Of a stretch of 64,000 nucleotides of DNA, positions 51,171-60,587 are shown in pieces. The stretch's first letter is position 1; each line of letters begins with the position of its first letter. The notes beneath the pieces are model-generated. The model saw only the letters and a program-made list of their open reading frames with translations, was not told the origin of the DNA and ran no database searches. The position numbers were made by a program, and so were the translations under genes. Source of the stretch: Saccharopolyspora_D taberi (GTDB lineage Bacteria; Actinomycetota; Actinomycetes; Mycobacteriales; Pseudonocardiaceae); contig NZ_BAAAUX010000016.1 of the NCBI RefSeq assembly GCF_039534165.1, positions 124,001 through 188,000 on the forward strand, written 5' to 3'.

Positions 51171-51413
51171 GGCGCCTATAAGGATGATGCATGCCACTTG
51201 CGAGTGGGCATCGACCCGCTGAATCGGCGATGTCATCCCGATCTCAGTCCGGCCGGCGGCGGGTCCGGGAGCCAGGCGGGCGCGAGGCGGGGAGGTAGGC
51301 TGCACGGCGGCCCTCGTCCGGGTGGGAGCGGGGGCCTTCGCGTGGGTCGCGCGTCTGGGGGCGCGCCAGGGGCCCCGCCGGTGACCGGACTCAGGAAGGA
51401 GCGGCGAGCAGGC

Positions 51414-53183
51414 GTGTCCGAGGCGCAACTCGACCAGTCGGTGCGGTCCGTTCTCAGCGACCCCTCGCAGGCTCCGTCCCGGCCGCTGCGCGCCTGGCAG
51501 CGGCGTGCGCTGACCAGGTACCTGTCGAGCAAGCCGCAGGACTTCCTGGCGGTCGCCACGCCCGGCGCGGGCAAGACGACGTTCGGGCTGCGGATCGCGT
51601 CCGAGCTGCTGGCCGACCGGACGGTCGAGTCGGTCACGGTCGTCGCGCCGACCGAGCACCTCAAGCACCAGTGGGCGCTGGCCGCGGGCGGCGCGGGCAT
51701 CCCGCTGGACTCGAACTTCCGCAACAGCGACGGCATGACCTCCAGCGACTACCGGGGAGTCGTGCTCACCTACGCGCAGGTCGCCGCGCACCCGACGCTG
51801 CACCGCGTGCGCACCGAGCGGCGCAAGACGCTGGTGATCCTCGACGAGGTGCACCACGCGGGCGACGCGAAGTCGTGGGGCGACGCGGTCCGCGAGGCGT
51901 TCGACCCGGCGGTGCGCAGGCTGGCGCTGACCGGTACGCCGTTCCGCAGCGACGACTCGCCGATCCCGTTCATCAACTACGAGCCCGACGCCGACGGCTC
52001 GCTGCGCAGCCGCGCGGACCACTCCTACGGCTACTCGGACGCGCTGCGCGACGGCGTCGTCCGCCCGGTGGTCTTCCTCGCCTACTCCGGCGAGACGCGC
52101 TGGCGCACCAGCGCGGGCGACGAGTACAGCGCGCGGCTGGGCGAGCCGCTGACCGCCGAGCAGACCGCGCGGGCGTGGCGCACGGCGCTGGACCCGTCGG
52201 GGGAGTGGATCCCGTCGGTGCTGCAGGCCGCCGACACCCGCCTGACGCAGCTGCGCAAGGGTGGCATCCCGGACGCGGGCGGCCTGGTGATCGCCTCCGA
52301 CCACGTCACAGCCAAGGCCTACGCCAGGACGTTGCAGCGGATCACCGGTGACGAGCCGGTCGTGGTGCTCTCCGACGACCCGAAGGCGTCCGGCCGGATC
52401 GCGGACTTCTCGGAGTCCGAGGACCGCTGGATGGTCGCGGTCCGGATGGTCTCCGAGGGCGTCGACGTCCCGCGGCTGGCAGTGGGCGTGTACGCGACCA
52501 GCGCGTCGACGCCGCTGTTCTTCGCCCAGGCCATCGGCCGGTTCGTGCGGGCGCGGCGCAAGGGCGAGACCGCGAGCATCTTCCTGCCGAGCGTTCCGGT
52601 GCTGCTGGAGCTGGCCGCTCAGCTGGAGGCCGAGCGCGACCACGTCCTCGGCAAGCCGCACCGGGAGAAGGACGGCTGGGACGACGAGCTGATGGCCGAG
52701 GCCAACCGGTCCCGCGACGAGCCGGGCGAGGAGGAGAAGGCCTACACCTCGCTGGGCGCCGACGCCGAGCTGGACCAGGTCATCTACGACGGTTCGTCGT
52801 TCGGCACCGCCGCGTTCGGCACCTCCGAGGACGAGCAGGACTACCTCGGGCTGCCGGGGCTGCTGGAGCCCGACCAGGTGCGCGCGCTGCTCCAGCAGCG
52901 GCAGGCGCAGCAGATCGTGGAGGTCGGAAAGCGGGAGGCGGCCGACAAGGCGGCCAAGGCCGCCGAGCAGGCCGAGCAGCGCGCGAAGCCGCAGACCGTG
53001 CAGGAGCGCCTGCAGGGTCTGCGCAAGGAGCTGAACACGCTGGTGGCGCTGCACCACCACCGCACCCGCAAGCCGCACGGCGCGATCCACAACGAGCTGC
53101 GGCGGGTCTGCGGTGGTCCGCCGACCGCGATGGCCACGGTCGAGCAGCTGGAGGAGCGGATCGCCACCCTGCGCTCCTGGTGA
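51414..53183 (+). CDS. DEAD/DEAH-box helicase (superfamily 2)
   Basis: 589 residues. Q/motif I: ATPGAGKTTFGLRIA near residue 46; motif Ia: VVAPTEHLKHQW; motif II: ILDEVHHAG (DEVH) near 142; motif III: LTGTPFRSD; C-terminal RecA domain with VRMVSEGVDVPRLAVG and QAIGRFVRARR (motifs V and VI, about 345-400). A coiled, Ala/Gln/Glu-rich tail (about 490-550) follows. It resembles the UvrB/RAD3-like helicases common in actinobacteria. The start GTG 51414 has a distant AGGAAGGAG; GTG 51381 is the alternative. The next gene begins 45 bases later. Confidence 0.88.
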   Translation: MSEAQLDQSVRSVLSDPSQAPSRPLRAWQRRALTRYLSSKPQDFLAVATPGAGKTTFGLRIASELLADRTVESVTVVAPTEHLKHQWALAAGGAGIPLDSNFRNSDGMTSSDYRGVVLTYAQVAAHPTLHRVRTERRKTLVILDEVHHAGDAKSWGDAVREAFDPAVRRLALTGTPFRSDDSPIPFINYEPDADGSLRSRADHSYGYSDALRDGVVRPVVFLAYSGETRWRTSAGDEYSARLGEPLTAEQTARAWRTALDPSGEWIPSVLQAADTRLTQLRKGGIPDAGGLVIASDHVTAKAYARTLQRITGDEPVVVLSDDPKASGRIADFSESEDRWMVAVRMVSEGVDVPRLAVGVYATSASTPLFFAQAIGRFVRARRKGETASIFLPSVPVLLELAAQLEAERDHVLGKPHREKDGWDDELMAEANRSRDEPGEEEKAYTSLGADAELDQVIYDGSSFGTAAFGTSEDEQDYLGLPGLLEPDQVRALLQQRQAQQIVEVGKREAADKAAKAAEQAEQRAKPQTVQERLQGLRKELNTLVALHHHRTRKPHGAIHNELRRVCGGPPTAMATVEQLEERIATLRSW

Positions 53184-53228
53184 CCGTCTAGCCTGTCCCC
53201 GGACGGGTGACGATCTTGGGGTGAGGCC

Positions 53229-53975
53229 GTGTTCGGGGACGCGTGGAACGTCGCGCTCAACATCATCGCCAGCGCCATCACCGGCTCGGTCGTCTGGCTG
53301 ACCGGCAGGCTGGTCGCGCGGCGGCGGATCCGCCGCAAGCGGGACTTCTTCGGCCTGGTCGCCGACTCCGAGTGCCTGCTGGTCGTTCCCAGGCACGCCT
53401 CGTCCAACCAGAGCCACAGCGTGCACCGCAACGACGCCGCCGCGTTGCTGGAGCTCTCGACGGTCATCGGCGACTGCGGCGCGCGCCCCGAAGTGATCTT
53501 CCACGACCAGACCTACCAGGGGTTCGGGGACAAGGCCGAGTTCTGCATCGGCGGGCCCGCCGCCAACCAGCGCACGGTCGCGCACCTGCGGTCGGCGCTG
53601 CCCGGCGTCGAGGTCAGGACTCCGGTGGACGACTCGACCGCGGTTCCCACCATCGAGCTCGGCGGTCAGACCTACCCCTACTACTGGGGCCAGGAGGAGT
53701 ACGCGCTGCTGGCCAAGATCGTCCGGAGCAAGCAGGACAAGCCGACCTTCCTGATCTGCGGCCAGTCGTCGGTGGCCAACCGCGCCGCCGGGCGCTACCT
53801 CGGCACCCACTACCGCAGGTTCCTGCGGGCGCACGGCACGCGCGGGCGGTTCTGCGTGGTGCTGCGCATCGTCGAGTCCGAGGTCTACGGTCCGACTGTG
53901 GTGGAACTCGTCCGGGACGCGACCGATGACGCCTTCACCCGGAATGTCCTCGTGACCGGCGGCACCGGCTCCTAG
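53229..53975 (+). CDS. Membrane-anchored protein of unknown function
   Basis: 248 residues. One N-terminal span (VALNIIASAITGSVVWLTGRLV, about 8-29) is followed by a positive patch (ARRRIRRKR), placing the rest in the cytoplasm. The soluble domain alternates strands and helices, with LLVVPRHASSN, FCIGGPAANQRTVAHLRSALPG and FLICGQSSVANRAAGRYLGTHYRRFLR; these glycine-containing turns suggest a Rossmann-like fold. I do not recognise the family. It lies between the helicase and a class V aminotransferase (11 bases), probably in one operon. Confidence 0.7.
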   Translation: MFGDAWNVALNIIASAITGSVVWLTGRLVARRRIRRKRDFFGLVADSECLLVVPRHASSNQSHSVHRNDAAALLELSTVIGDCGARPEVIFHDQTYQGFGDKAEFCIGGPAANQRTVAHLRSALPGVEVRTPVDDSTAVPTIELGGQTYPYYWGQEEYALLAKIVRSKQDKPTFLICGQSSVANRAAGRYLGTHYRRFLRAHGTRGRFCVVLRIVESEVYGPTVVELVRDATDDAFTRNVLVTGGTGS

Positions 53976-53986
53976 GGTCTGTCCCC

Positions 53987-55198
53987 ATGGCTTACGACGT
54001 GGAGAAGATCCGTGCGCAGTACCCGGCGCTTGCCGACGGGCGGGTCTGGCTGGACGGGGCGGCGGGCACCCAGGTTCCCCAGCAGGTGATCGACGCGGTG
54101 GCCGACACCTACCGGGTCGGCGTGTCCAACCAGGGCGGGCCCTACGAGTCGAGCCGGCGGGCGGGGCGCATCGTCGACGAGGCGCGCGGTGCGGTCGCCG
54201 ACCTGGTGGGTGCGCCGGATCCGGGGTGCGTGGTGTTCGGTCCCACCATGACGGCCCTGACCTACCGGTTCGCGGCGGTGCTCGCGGACGGCTGGCGGCC
54301 GGGTGACGAGGTGGTGGTGACCCGGCTGGACCACGACGCCAACGTCCGGCCGTGGGTGCAGAGCGCCCTGCGCGCCGGGGCTACGGTGCGGATGGCCGAC
54401 ATCGACCCGGTGACCGGCGAACTGCCCGCGAGCAACGTCACCGACCTGATCGGCGAGCACACGAAGCTGGTGGCGGTGACCGCGGCGTCCAACCTGCTGG
54501 GCGCGATGCCGGACCTGCGCGCGATCACGGCGAAGGCCGCCGAGGTCGGCGCTCTGTCCTATGTGGATGGTGTGCATCACTGCCCGCACGCCGGGGTCCG
54601 GCTCGGCGACCTCGGCGCGGACCTGTACGCGACCAGCGCCTACAAGTGGGCGGGCCCGCACCTGGCCGCGGTCGTCGCGGCCGACAACTGGACGCTGGAA
54701 ACCCTGCACCCGGACAGGCTCCTGCCGTCACCGGACACCGTTCCCGACCGCTTCGAGTTCGGCACGAACCCGTTCGCGCCGATGGCCGGGGTGGTCGCGG
54801 CGGTGGACCACCTCGCGGAGCTGGATTCCGAAGCCGACGGCAGCAGGGCCGAGAAGCTCGTGCGGTCCAGGCAGGCGGTGGTCGACCACGAGGAAGGCCT
54901 GCGGGAACAGCTCTTCGCCGGGCTCGCCGCGCTGGACGGTGTCAGGCGGTACGGACCCGAACGCGGAAAGTGCACGCCCACAGCGCTTTTCACGGTGGAC
55001 GGTGTCACGCCGGCGGAAGTCGCGGAGAGGCTGGCCGAACGCGGCATCAACGTCTCGCGCGGGCACTCCTACGCGTGGGAGGCCGTGCACGCCCTCGGGC
55101 TGGGGCCGGAAGGCGGCGTGCGGGCGAGCCTGTCGCACTACAGCACCGCCGAGGACGTCCACCGGCTGCTGGAAGGTCTCGCCGAACTGACCCGCTGA
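53987..55198 (+). CDS. Cysteine-desulfurase-like class V aminotransferase lacking the catalytic cysteine
   Basis: 403 residues of the PLP fold-type I, class V family (VC1184-like subgroup). The PLP lysine is in TSAYKWAGPHLAAV near residue 215, the Asp in VDGVHHCPHAGV near 188, and early motifs are LDGAAGTQVPQQV and NQGGPYESSRRAG. Where SufS enzymes have GHHC, this protein reads GHSYAWEAV, so the persulfide-forming Cys is absent. It is therefore unlikely to be a standard cysteine desulfurase. Substrate unknown. A strong terminator follows. Confidence 0.86.
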   Translation: MAYDVEKIRAQYPALADGRVWLDGAAGTQVPQQVIDAVADTYRVGVSNQGGPYESSRRAGRIVDEARGAVADLVGAPDPGCVVFGPTMTALTYRFAAVLADGWRPGDEVVVTRLDHDANVRPWVQSALRAGATVRMADIDPVTGELPASNVTDLIGEHTKLVAVTAASNLLGAMPDLRAITAKAAEVGALSYVDGVHHCPHAGVRLGDLGADLYATSAYKWAGPHLAAVVAADNWTLETLHPDRLLPSPDTVPDRFEFGTNPFAPMAGVVAAVDHLAELDSEADGSRAEKLVRSRQAVVDHEEGLREQLFAGLAALDGVRRYGPERGKCTPTALFTVDGVTPAEVAERLAERGINVSRGHSYAWEAVHALGLGPEGGVRASLSHYSTAEDVHRLLEGLAELTR

Positions 55199-55208
55199 GC
55201 TGAAAAAG

Positions 55209-55249
55209 ACGTTCCCCCCGCCGGAAGCAGGTTCCGGTGGGGGGAACGT
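55209..55249. terminator. Strong bidirectional terminator
   Basis: An 18-bp stem with one G-U pair (55209-55226 with 55232-55249) and a 5-base loop, preceded by an A5 run. It lies between the convergent aminotransferase and DUF7455 stops. Confidence 0.9.
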
Positions 55250-55258
55250 CCCGGGTTT

Positions 55259-55444
55259 CTACTGCTCGTCCTGCTGCAGGTCCGCCTCGACCTCGCGCAG
55301 GCCGGACTCGTACGCGCGGGCGTGGTGCCCGCAGAACAGCAGCTCCCCGCCGGACGGTAGTACGGCGCGGAGCTTCGCAGCGGCCCCGCAGCGGTCGCAG
55401 CGGTCGGCGGCGGTCAGCTCGGGGCGGGTGAGCGTTCCAGGCAT
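55259..55444 (-). CDS. DUF7455 zinc-ribbon-like small protein
   Basis: 61 residues from ATG 55444, with GGAGG upstream. The core LTAADRCDRCGAAAKLRAVLPSGGELLFCGHHARAYE has CxxC and CxHH, a probable zinc site. Small proteins of this family lie beside the principal sigma gene in Streptomyces and relatives, as here (sigA begins 3.2 kb away). Function unknown. Confidence 0.85.
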   Translation of the reverse strand: MPGTLTRPELTAADRCDRCGAAAKLRAVLPSGGELLFCGHHARAYESGLREVEADLQQDEQ

Positions 55445-55991
55445 CGTGATCTCCCTCCGTCCCGGCGCCGGAATTTCCCCGGCGCCCTCGATCCTGCTAC
55501 GACCACCGGTGGCCCACTGGCGGTGAGGTCGGTGCTCGTTGGCTCCACTCTTGCAGACGCTTGGGCGGAAGTCAGTGTTCCCGAACCGTGTGGCGACCGT
55601 CGTCACGTCGAAGCACCCGGTTGCAGCAGCGCCGGTCGCGCAGCGTGATCAACAGTGTCAAAACCGTTGTGACAAGCCAAAATCCGGTTGTCCGACAGGT
55701 TGCGAGGAACCTCCGGACCCAGTTTTTTCGTGTCCCTTGTCACATTTTGGGCAGGGTTGCGACCGGTGCCGTTCCGCTGCGGGCGAACACCGGGGACATG
55801 ATCGGCTGGTCCGAATGGCGGGAACGCCTTCCGCTTCGCGGAAATCCCGGTGGCGTTTTAACGGTGCTCCGGCGCCCGCGCGACCACCCAGCCGCGCGGG
55901 AACTCCGCCGGAGCGTTCCGGAAACGCCACGGATGCCGGTCGGGCGTAAGGAATGACTGGGACGGGAGGCCGGGGCAGGAGCCCTCGCGGC
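55445..55991. other. 547-base intergenic region
   Basis: Less G+C-rich than the flanks. It holds an inverted repeat TGTCA-N9-TGACA near 55656-55674, a hairpin at 55823-55857 with short T-run on the plus strand, and around 55880-55910 a sequence related to the tail of the small peptide gene at 55992. A minus-strand frame at 55658-55930 shows CPRC and CPKC but lacks a ribosome site. No firm gene. Confidence 0.45.
55823..55857 (+). terminator. Hairpin with T-run
   Basis: AACGCC (55823-55828) pairs with GGCGTT (55852-55857), with an inner TTCCGC/GCGGAA stem, followed by TT. It reads as a plus-strand terminator although no plus-strand gene was identified before it. The structure can also form on the minus strand downstream of the small peptide gene. 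Confidence 0.4.
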
Positions 55992-56117
55992 CTACGCGAC
56001 CGCCCAGCCGCGCGCTGATTCCGCCGAGGTCCTGCCCGCGGTCACCACGTCGTCCAGTGGCGTCCGCACCGCGCTCCAAGCGCTTCGGAGTACCGGCATG
56101 TCGTCGTAGCAGAACAT
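55992..56117 (-). CDS. Small 41-residue peptide gene
   Basis: ATG 56117 is preceded by GAGGAGG five bases away, a near-ideal ribosome site. The product begins MFCYDDMPVLRSAWSAVRTP and ends ESARGWAVA. It is not obviously membrane-spanning. It follows the pentapeptide-repeat gene by 80 bases on the same strand. A related tail (AEFPRGWVVA) can be read 110 bases further downstream, suggesting local duplication. No family recognised; a signalling or modified peptide is only a possibility. Confidence 0.5.
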   Translation of the reverse strand: MFCYDDMPVLRSAWSAVRTPLDDVVTAGRTSAESARGWAVA

Positions 56118-56197
56118 GTCGTCCTCCTCGCGTTTGTTGGTCCTCAACGGGTATGACGACCAATTTCTATCGCGGGTTCCGTCAGCGGCGCAGCTTC

Positions 56198-57136
56198 TTA
56201 GCGCGATCTCACCAGAACGGCCCAGTCCTGCCGATCCGGATCCGGGTCCTCGGCCCAGCCCTCGGGCCACTTCCGCCGGGCTCCGGACCCGGCCATCGCG
56301 TGCGCTCCGGTGAGCACCGCCGAGGTGTGGCTGCCGAAGTCCACCTCGGCCTCGAACGCCGCGCCCCGGAAGTTCGAACCCTCGCCGTCGAAGGTGACCC
56401 GGCGGAAGTCGGCGAGGCCGGTGAACCGCACGTTCCGGAAGTCCGCGACCTGTTCGAAGGTCGTGCCCCGGAACACCGCCGGGCCGATGAACCGGGCGCC
56501 GGCGAAGGAGGCGGACCGGACCCGGCACCGGGTGAAGGTCATCGTGTTCAACGTCGCCGCGGAGAGGTTGAGCCGCACGTCCGGCCAGAACGCCGCGTCG
56601 TCGTCCGGCCTCAGGTGCCCGGTGAGCACCTGCTGCGCGCTCTGCCGGACCTCCAGCTCCTGTGCGGCGCCTCCGGCGTCGTCGAGCGGGTCGAACGGCA
56701 TCCGCAGGTAGGCGCAGACGAGGTCCACGATGGTCTGGCGGTGCTCCGGGTGGCTCTGGGCGAGCCGTTCCAGGGCGAGGACGCCCGCGAGGCGCACCGG
56801 AGCCTTGTCGCTGCCGAGCTGGTCGGCGGCGCGCCCGTAGAGCTCGGTCACCCGGGTCTCGGTGGCGTCGTGGCCTTTCTGCGCGATTTCCAGCTCGGTG
56901 GCCCGCTGCCGCCGGGCGGCCAGCAGCAGTCCGGCGGCGCCACCGCCTCCGACGACGATGCTGAACGCGGTGCGCAGGATGTCGAGCCGGATCGACGAAT
57001 GCGGGCCGCCCGAGTCCAGCAGCGACCACAGCACGACGATCGACACCGCTGCCAGCAGGCACAGCCCGATCGCCCACGCGACGATCGTCCGGGTCGACAG
57101 GACGCGCTGCTGGTCCGGAGACGGCGGTTTCCCCAT
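56198..57136 (-). CDS. Pentapeptide-repeat membrane protein
   Basis: 312 residues. Two N-terminal spans (VAWAIGLCLLAAVSIVVLWSLL, IVVGGGGAAGLLLAA) are followed by a short helical linker (TELEIAQKGHDATETRVTELYGRAADQLGSDKAPVRLAGVLALERLA). A C-terminal right-handed pentapeptide-repeat helix (about 185-275) has A(D/S)F-type repeats such as ASFAGARF, AVFRGTTF, ADFRNVRF, ADFRRVTF and SNFRGAAF. This architecture is common in actinobacteria; function unknown. ATG 57136 or 57145 may start it; neither has a clear ribosome site. Confidence 0.82.
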   Translation of the reverse strand: MGKPPSPDQQRVLSTRTIVAWAIGLCLLAAVSIVVLWSLLDSGGPHSSIRLDILRTAFSIVVGGGGAAGLLLAARRQRATELEIAQKGHDATETRVTELYGRAADQLGSDKAPVRLAGVLALERLAQSHPEHRQTIVDLVCAYLRMPFDPLDDAGGAAQELEVRQSAQQVLTGHLRPDDDAAFWPDVRLNLSAATLNTMTFTRCRVRSASFAGARFIGPAVFRGTTFEQVADFRNVRFTGLADFRRVTFDGEGSNFRGAAFEAEVDFGSHTSAVLTGAHAMAGSGARRKWPEGWAEDPDPDRQDWAVLVRSR

Positions 57137-57216
57137 GATCAACATGATGGTCCGCGGCGGGCCCGCTGTGACCCGCTCCCCGGGGCATGCAGGTGGTCCG
57201 TCGGGGTGAACAACGC

Positions 57217-57255
57217 GAGAAGGCCGCCGCCCCGCGCGGGGGCAGCGGCCTTCTC
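57217..57255. terminator. Terminator after sigA
   Basis: GAGAAGGCCGC (57217-57227) pairs with GCGGCCTTCTC (57245-57255). The G+C-rich interior can extend the stem. It starts 12 bases past the sigA stop. Confidence 0.85.
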
Positions 57256-57266
57256 GGCCGTTCTGC

Positions 57267-58640
57267 TCAGTCCAGGTAGTCGCGAAGCACCTGGGAACGC
57301 GACGGATGCCGCAGCTTCGACATCGTCTTGGACTCGATCTGGCGAATCCGCTCCCGGGTCACGCCGTAGACCTGCCCGATCTCGTCCAGCGTCCGCGGCT
57401 GGCCGTCGGTGAGGCCGAAGCGCAGCCGGACCACGCCGGCCTCCCGCTCCGACAGCGTCGCGAGCACCGACTGGAGCTGGTCCTGCAGCAGCGTGAACGA
57501 CACGGCGTCGACCGCGACGACCGCCTCGGAGTCCTCGATGAAGTCGCCGAGCTGGCTGTCGCCCTCGTCGCCGATGGTCTGGTCCAGCGAGATGGGCTCC
57601 CGGGCGTACTGCTGGATCTCCAGCACCTTCTCCGGGGTGTTGTCCATTTCCTTGGCCAGCTCCTCCGGCGTGGGCTCGCGGCCCAGGTCCTGGAGCAGCT
57701 CGCGCTGGATTCGGCCGAGCTTGTTGATGACCTCGACCATGTGCACCGGGATGCGGATGGTCCGGGCCTGGTCGGCCATGGCCCGGGTGATCGCCTGCCG
57801 GATCCACCAGGTGGCGTAGGTCGAGAACTTGTAGCCCTTGGTGTAGTCGAACTTCTCGACCGCTCGGATCAGGCCGAGGTTGCCCTCCTGGATCAGGTCC
57901 AGGAACGCCATGCCGCGGCCGGTGTAGCGCTTGGCGAGGCTGACCACGAGCCGGAGGTTGGCCTCCAGCAGGTGGTTCTTCGCCCGCTCACCGTCCCGCA
58001 CGATCCAGCGCAGGTCGCGCCGCATCTGCATGGCCAGCCGCTCCTCGGCCTCCTCGGCCTGCCGCAGCCGCTCCGCCGCGTAGAGCCCGGCCTCGATGCG
58101 CTTGGCGAGCTCGACCTCCTCCTCGGCGTTGAGCAGTGCGACCTTGCCGATCTGCTTGAGGTAGGCGCGGACCGAGTCGGCGGAGGCGGTCAGCTCGGCG
58201 TCCTTGCGGGCCTGCCGGAGCGCCTCGGACTCCTCCTCGTCCCAGACGAAGTCCGAGTCGGCCTTGCCGTCCTCGTCCTCGGGAACCTGCGGTTCCTCCG
58301 GGATCTCCACCTCGACCTCGGCCAGGTCGGCCACGTCGGGAGACGTCAGATCGGTCTCGATCGGTTCGTCGATCTCCATGCTCTCGCCGCTGCCCTTGGC
58401 GGAGCCGGACTTCGCCGACTTGGCCGGAGCCTTGGTGCCCTTCTTGGCCGCCGTCTTCGCGGTGGTCTTGCGGGCGGTCGACTTGGCGCCGGTCGAACTC
58501 TTGGCCGCGGTCTTGCGCGGCGTCGACTTCTTCGGCTCCTCGGCTTCGGCCGCGGCATTCGCCTGGGCAGGCTCGGACTGGGCACCGCCAGAGGTAGCAG
58601 CGGAGCTGGAGCGTCGGGTTGCGGTTTCTGCGGCTGCCAC
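57267..58640 (-). CDS. sigA: Principal sigma factor SigA (HrdB/RpoD)
   Basis: Housekeeping sigma factor. 457 residues: a Lys/Ala/Thr-rich N-terminus (KTAAKSSTGAKSTARKTTAKTAAKKGTKAPAK, about 42-75) and an acidic region 1.1 (about 88-140). Region 1.2 is at about 155-185, region 2 contains the -10-binding ATWWIRQAITRAMADQ, and region 4 contains DGQPRTLDEIGQVYGVTRERIRQIESKTMSKLRHPSRSQVLRDYLD. The basic tail with alanines is typical of actinobacterial SigA. It starts at GTG 58640. Confidence 0.97.
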   Translation of the reverse strand: MAAAETATRRSSSAATSGGAQSEPAQANAAAEAEEPKKSTPRKTAAKSSTGAKSTARKTTAKTAAKKGTKAPAKSAKSGSAKGSGESMEIDEPIETDLTSPDVADLAEVEVEIPEEPQVPEDEDGKADSDFVWDEEESEALRQARKDAELTASADSVRAYLKQIGKVALLNAEEEVELAKRIEAGLYAAERLRQAEEAEERLAMQMRRDLRWIVRDGERAKNHLLEANLRLVVSLAKRYTGRGMAFLDLIQEGNLGLIRAVEKFDYTKGYKFSTYATWWIRQAITRAMADQARTIRIPVHMVEVINKLGRIQRELLQDLGREPTPEELAKEMDNTPEKVLEIQQYAREPISLDQTIGDEGDSQLGDFIEDSEAVVAVDAVSFTLLQDQLQSVLATLSEREAGVVRLRFGLTDGQPRTLDEIGQVYGVTRERIRQIESKTMSKLRHPSRSQVLRDYLD

Positions 58641-58799
58641 GTACGCCCTTTCGCGACGGTCGATCAGGGCTGGCCGGAGGGCGCGAAACCTCGGCCGCCA
58701 AAGGTCGGGGACAACCCACCACCCGAGTCCTGGCGAACAAGTACCTGAGCCCAGCTCACGGACTTGCCCCTCGGCCTCGGATCAGGCGGGCCGTGTTCC

Positions 58800-58805
58800 A
58801 TTGTA
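58800..58805 (-). promoter_or_regulatory. Candidate sigA -10 element (TACAAT)
   Basis: TACAAT on the minus strand, 160 bases before the sigA start, within the 228-base gap to ppgK. The region 17 bases upstream is a poor -35. The upstream gene ppgK is co-oriented, so this would be an internal promoter. The rest of the gap shows no gene. Confidence 0.45.
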
Positions 58806-58868
58806 ACTGCGATGGACGAGTGCGGTTCCGCTGCAAGGCGGAGCCGCACCGCGCCCGCGCATTCCGGT

Positions 58869-59630
<762 letters not shown>

Positions 59631-59700
59631 GGCTGGATCCTTCCTATTCGATTCAGACCAAGGTGTGCAGACCTTAACCGCGTTGTGTTGCGATGTGTGC

Positions 59701-60516
59701 GTGGGATTGGCTAATCAGCTCGATGTGGAAGCCCTCCGGGGTGTTGCGGTGCAGGTCGCGGGTGAAGCGGCCGACTTGGCGCGCACGGTGCGTGACGAAG
59801 CTGTCACGGACGGTGCGGTGGACACCAAGAGCGCCGAGACCGATGTCGTCACCGCGGGCGACCGCGCGGCCGAACGGCTGGTGCGCGACCGGCTCGCCGA
59901 ACTCCGGCCGGGGGAGTCGGTGCTCGGCGAGGAGGAGGGCGGTGACCACGCGCTGGACGGCCTGCGCTGGGTCGTCGATCCGATCGACGGCACGGTGAAC
60001 TACCTCTACGGCTTCCCGTGGTACGCGGTGTCGCTGGCCGCGCAGGTCGACGGCCGGTCGGTGGCGGGCGCGGTCGTCGAGCCGGTGTCGGGCCGGGTCT
60101 GGAGCGCCGCGCTCGGCGTCGGCGCGTTCCTCGGCGACCGGCGGCTGCGGGTCTCGGCCGCCGAGCGCCTCGACCTCGCCCTGATCGGCACCGGCTTCGC
60201 CTACACGGTCGAGCGCCGCAAGGTGCAGGCCGAGACCGCGGGCAAGCTGCTCGCCGAGGTCCGCGACATCCGGCGCAGCGGCTCGGCCGCGCTGGACCTG
60301 TGCGCGGTCGCTGCGGGCTGGCTGGACGGCTTCTACGAACTCGGTCTCAACCGGTGGGACTGGGCCGCCGGGGCGCTCATCGCGGCCGAGGCCGGTGCTC
60401 GACTGCGGCTGCCCGGGGAGTCGGGCGACGGCTTCGCCGACGGCACCCTCGTCTGCGCGACGCCCGGTGTCGCCGACGACCTCAAGGACGCGTTGCTGCG
60501 GTTCGGCGGCGTGTAA
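59701..60516 (+). CDS. suhB: Inositol monophosphatase family protein SuhB
   Basis: Mg-dependent phosphatase hydrolysing inositol-1-phosphate, a step towards phosphatidylinositol and mycothiol. Metal-site motifs: GEEEGG near residue 77, WVVDPIDGTVNYLYGFPWYAVSLA near 92-115 (DPIDGT), and the C-terminal NRWDWAAGALIAAEAGA near 218. 271 residues. Start at GTG 59701 or GTG 59695; no ribosome site is visible, so the message may be leaderless. It is divergent from ppgK with 70 bases between. Confidence 0.9.
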   Translation: MGLANQLDVEALRGVAVQVAGEAADLARTVRDEAVTDGAVDTKSAETDVVTAGDRAAERLVRDRLAELRPGESVLGEEEGGDHALDGLRWVVDPIDGTVNYLYGFPWYAVSLAAQVDGRSVAGAVVEPVSGRVWSAALGVGAFLGDRRLRVSAAERLDLALIGTGFAYTVERRKVQAETAGKLLAEVRDIRRSGSAALDLCAVAAGWLDGFYELGLNRWDWAAGALIAAEAGARLRLPGESGDGFADGTLVCATPGVADDLKDALLRFGGV

Positions 60517-60540
60517 GCCCGTTCGGTGGCGTATCAGCAC

Positions 60541-60575
60541 GGAGGACCGGCGCCCGGGCCGGGCGCCGGTCCTCC
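60541..60575. terminator. Terminator between suhB and cei
   Basis: A perfect 15-bp stem (60541-60555 with 60561-60575) around GGGCC, between convergent stops. Confidence 0.9.
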
Positions 60576-60587
60576 GGCGGATCGCGG

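Noticed and set aside
50052..53834. A 1260-codon minus-strand open frame extending the YihY gene
   Set aside because: The part beyond 51170 is antisense to a clear helicase gene and to the 53229 gene. It has low-complexity Arg/Gly/Leu composition, typical of frames opened by high G+C third positions.
55658..55930. A minus-strand frame with CPRC and CPKC, like a zinc ribbon
   Set aside because: No ribosome site, atypical composition, and it runs through the hairpin at 55823-55857. Two CxxC pairs can arise by chance.
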